Assembly (NCBI RefSeq): GCF_031598375.1
Contig: NZ_CP123872.1
Coordinates: 1,426,001-1,490,000 of the forward strand
DNA length: 64,000 nucleotides
Direction: 5' to 3'
From: Temperatibacter marinus
GTDB lineage: Bacteria; Pseudomonadota; Alphaproteobacteria; Sphingomonadales; Kordiimonadaceae
A program made the translations under genes and the position numbers. Position 1 is the first letter of the stretch. Each line of letters begins with the position of its first letter. Below are positions 62,575 to 64,000 of this stretch, piece after piece. Below the pieces are notes generated by a model, which had not been told where the DNA came from, ran no database searches, and saw only the letters and a list, made by a program, of their open reading frames with translations.

Positions 62575-63629
62575 GAGTCATGTGCTCCTCGGTGGAAAAT
62601 CTTTTTGAGCCGACTGAAAAGAATGTCACCTAGAAAAACTGTATCATCCCCGTTTGTGTTGATGAATTGTATCATGACCGTATCTGTTTCTTTGTCAAAG
62701 CGGGCAATGCTATAATATCCGAGAACCCAGCCTGTATGTTCATATTCATAAAGGGATGCATAAAGAGCTGTCTCTTCAGCCGAAAAAAATGTCCCTTCAT
62801 TAAGAGCGCGAAGAAATATGCCAACATCCTCAGCTGTCGCTACGAACCCTTGATCTAGGTGTTTGAAATCTTCTTCGTAGCCAACATAATAGCCGCTCAT
62901 AAGATCGTTATCGTTAACCTCATTGACGGAAAAATAGGTATTCTTTAATCCCAAGGGCGTTAGTATTTCACTCGTGATAAAGGCGTGATGACTATGTCCC
63001 AGAACATTAGACATTATGCGCGTCATTAGTAAATAATTGGTATTTGAATAGCTATAATCGGTACCGGGTTTGAAATTTCCAGGAAGGTCTAGAAATAACT
63101 TTGTAACCTCTTGATCTTTGCTGGCCCAATTAAAGTCTGGGTGATCTGTATAGTTTGGCAGACCGCTTCGATGTTGAACCATCATACGAAGGGTAATCTC
63201 ATCTGCATAGTCAATCCGTGGTGCCATTTCTGGTAAATAGTCCGCAAGTGTTTTGTCTAAATTCAGTTTGCCAGAGGCAGCAAGTTTGGTAAGGGCAGAT
63301 GCATTATATAGTTTTCCTATGCTCGCAATTTTGAAAAGTGCGTCAGGCCTCGCTGGAATTTTTTCGGCCCTATTATGCAAGCCGGCAGCATATTTTTCCG
63401 CGGCTTTATCCCCTTGTTGAACATAGAAGATTATACCTGCAACATTTTCTTGGGCTGCATCATCCAGTTCCTCTTGAATTGTATCGGGAAGAGGAGAGAG
63501 ATATTGAAGAGCAAATTCCCACGGCGCAAAAATGTAAATGCTGCCTATTGTTACGAAGGCTGCCGCTACTCTAAGCCAAAAAACCAATATTTTATTCTTT
63601 TTCATGCTCTGTTTCATCCTCTGGATCAT
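62571..63629 (-). CDS. serine hydrolase, beta-lactamase class C / PBP4-like
   Basis: 352 aa. An N-terminal membrane anchor or signal (ILVFWLRVAAAFVTIGSIYIF, residues about 13-35). The catalytic Ser and Lys are in SIGK, the Tyr-Ser-Asn in SYSNTNYLL, and the HTG motif in YEHTGWVLGYYS. Family members are D-Ala-D-Ala peptidases or esterases; a true beta-lactamase is unlikely because the best fit is the EstB/LmrB-like group. Which of three near in-frame ATGs is used is not clear; I kept the first. Convergent with the HExxH protein gene. Confidence 0.87.
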   Translation of the reverse strand: MIQRMKQSMKKNKILVFWLRVAAAFVTIGSIYIFAPWEFALQYLSPLPDTIQEELDDAAQENVAGIIFYVQQGDKAAEKYAAGLHNRAEKIPARPDALFKIASIGKLYNASALTKLAASGKLNLDKTLADYLPEMAPRIDYADEITLRMMVQHRSGLPNYTDHPDFNWASKDQEVTKLFLDLPGNFKPGTDYSYSNTNYLLMTRIMSNVLGHSHHAFITSEILTPLGLKNTYFSVNEVNDNDLMSGYYVGYEEDFKHLDQGFVATAEDVGIFLRALNEGTFFSAEETALYASLYEYEHTGWVLGYYSIARFDKETDTVMIQFINTNGDDTVFLGDILFSRLKKIFHRGAHDS

Positions 63630-63760
63630 CCTCTGTTGCCCGACACAGTAGACGATGTTGAGTTCGTCTGTAAAGTCAGTGGTTTAAGTCGCGATTTACT
63701 CACTGGCTTGACCAGCCGCCCTATACCCTGTTAGCTTGTTTTTCTGTAGGGGAGAGCAGT

Positions 63761-64000
63761 ATGACATCATCATCAATCAACATACCATTAACCATCATTA
63801 AAGCTTTTTCAATTTGGATCATATTCCAGATTGCATTTTATTGGGGCGGCGCAGTAGGGCCTCTCTTGCCACAGTCTATGAAAGCTATTGTTTTTGGGGG
63901 ATCCCTAAGTCTATTCGTCTATTTTTTGACAAAAGTTTATTTACGGACCGATACCCTTACCATGGGGGATCTTGGGATGACATTGTCGCCAGGCTCATGG
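63761..64000 (+). CDS. start of a membrane protein, cut by window end
   Basis: 80 codons visible, reading open to the last base. A ribosome-binding site (AGGGGAG) lies upstream of the ATG. The sequence has two membrane segments (IIKAFSIWIIFQIAFYW and KAIVFGGSLSLFVYFLTKVYL) and then TDTLTMGDLGMTLSPGSW. A D-L-G-x-T-x-x-P pattern after two membrane segments is common at the beginning of CPBP-family proteins, but this is too short to decide. Called only as a polytopic membrane protein. Confidence 0.55.
   Translation, partial: MTSSSINIPLTIIKAFSIWIIFQIAFYWGGAVGPLLPQSMKAIVFGGSLSLFVYFLTKVYLRTDTLTMGDLGMTLSPGSW

Overview
The window is a stretch of chromosome from an alphaproteobacterium of moderate GC (mid-40s percent, judged by eye). 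Several gene neighbourhoods typical of that class support this: argH - lptM - lysA; zauP - zapA - 6S RNA - 5-formyl-THF cyclo-ligase - YmdB; metX - metW facing hisC - tyrA; and dcd - murA - DUF2948 - hisG - hisD - UPF0262 - phosphatase - infA - maf - RNase E/G - yacG. The order or genus cannot be fixed from the sequence alone. No insertion sequence, integrase, prophage module, CRISPR array or plasmid gene was seen. The window is largely core genome with small accessory patches between the housekeeping blocks.

Layout. 1-5.5 kb: end of argH, a tiny LptM-type lipoprotein, lysA, a membrane protein with a decayed GGDEF domain, a YghU-type GST and rimO. 5.8-10.5 kb: accessory patch with an AraC/GyrI-like regulator, a MerR-methyltransferase fusion, an exported RidA-like protein, a GNAT enzyme and an exported M24 peptidase. 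10.5-16.3 kb: central carbon genes tkt, gap and pgk, with a soluble CZB chemoreceptor lying between gap and pgk. 16.5-19.4 kb: Z-ring genes zauP/zapA, an exported Lys/Met-rich protein, 6S RNA, 5-FCL and a YmdB-like phosphoesterase. 19.5-23.8 kb: a PLP decarboxylase, then a solute-binding lipoprotein translationally coupled to a hybrid histidine kinase. 23.9-27.8 kb: methionine (metX, metW) and histidine/tyrosine (hisC, tyrA) genes. 27.9-38 kb: accessory patch with two unknown membrane proteins, a large exported DUF305-LVIVD protein, gamma-glutamyltransferase, a lone GH24 lysozyme, an exported amidase, a CPBP-family membrane protein divergent from a TetR regulator, and tRNA-Thr. 38.2-48.6 kb: a small conserved basic protein, an acyltransferase and the dcd-to-yacG/S1-protein block. 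48.7-55.8 kb: tRNA-Phe, two PadR modules, an exported alpha/beta hydrolase, an Asp/Asn-hydroxylase-like protein, a PAS_5 protein and a DUF454 protein. 55.8-64 kb: two histidine kinases, a two-gene sugar-type catabolic operon behind a LacI-type operator, an exported HExxH protein, a serine hydrolase and the start of a membrane protein.

The most instructive regulatory structures are three near-perfect palindromes placed where local regulators should act (TetR/CPBP at 36.9 kb, PadR/hydrolase at 50.1 kb, the second PadR at 53.2 kb) and a LacI-type palindrome at 59.1 kb with no LacI gene in view. I found no large novel multi-gene defence or mobile system. The least conventional items are the DUF305-LVIVD protein, the chemoreceptor in the tkt-gap-pgk cluster, the MerR-methyltransferase fusion, the Lys/Met-rich exported protein, and the split solute-binding-protein/histidine-kinase sensor. 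Start codons were revised where a ribosome-binding site or family alignment pointed to an internal start.
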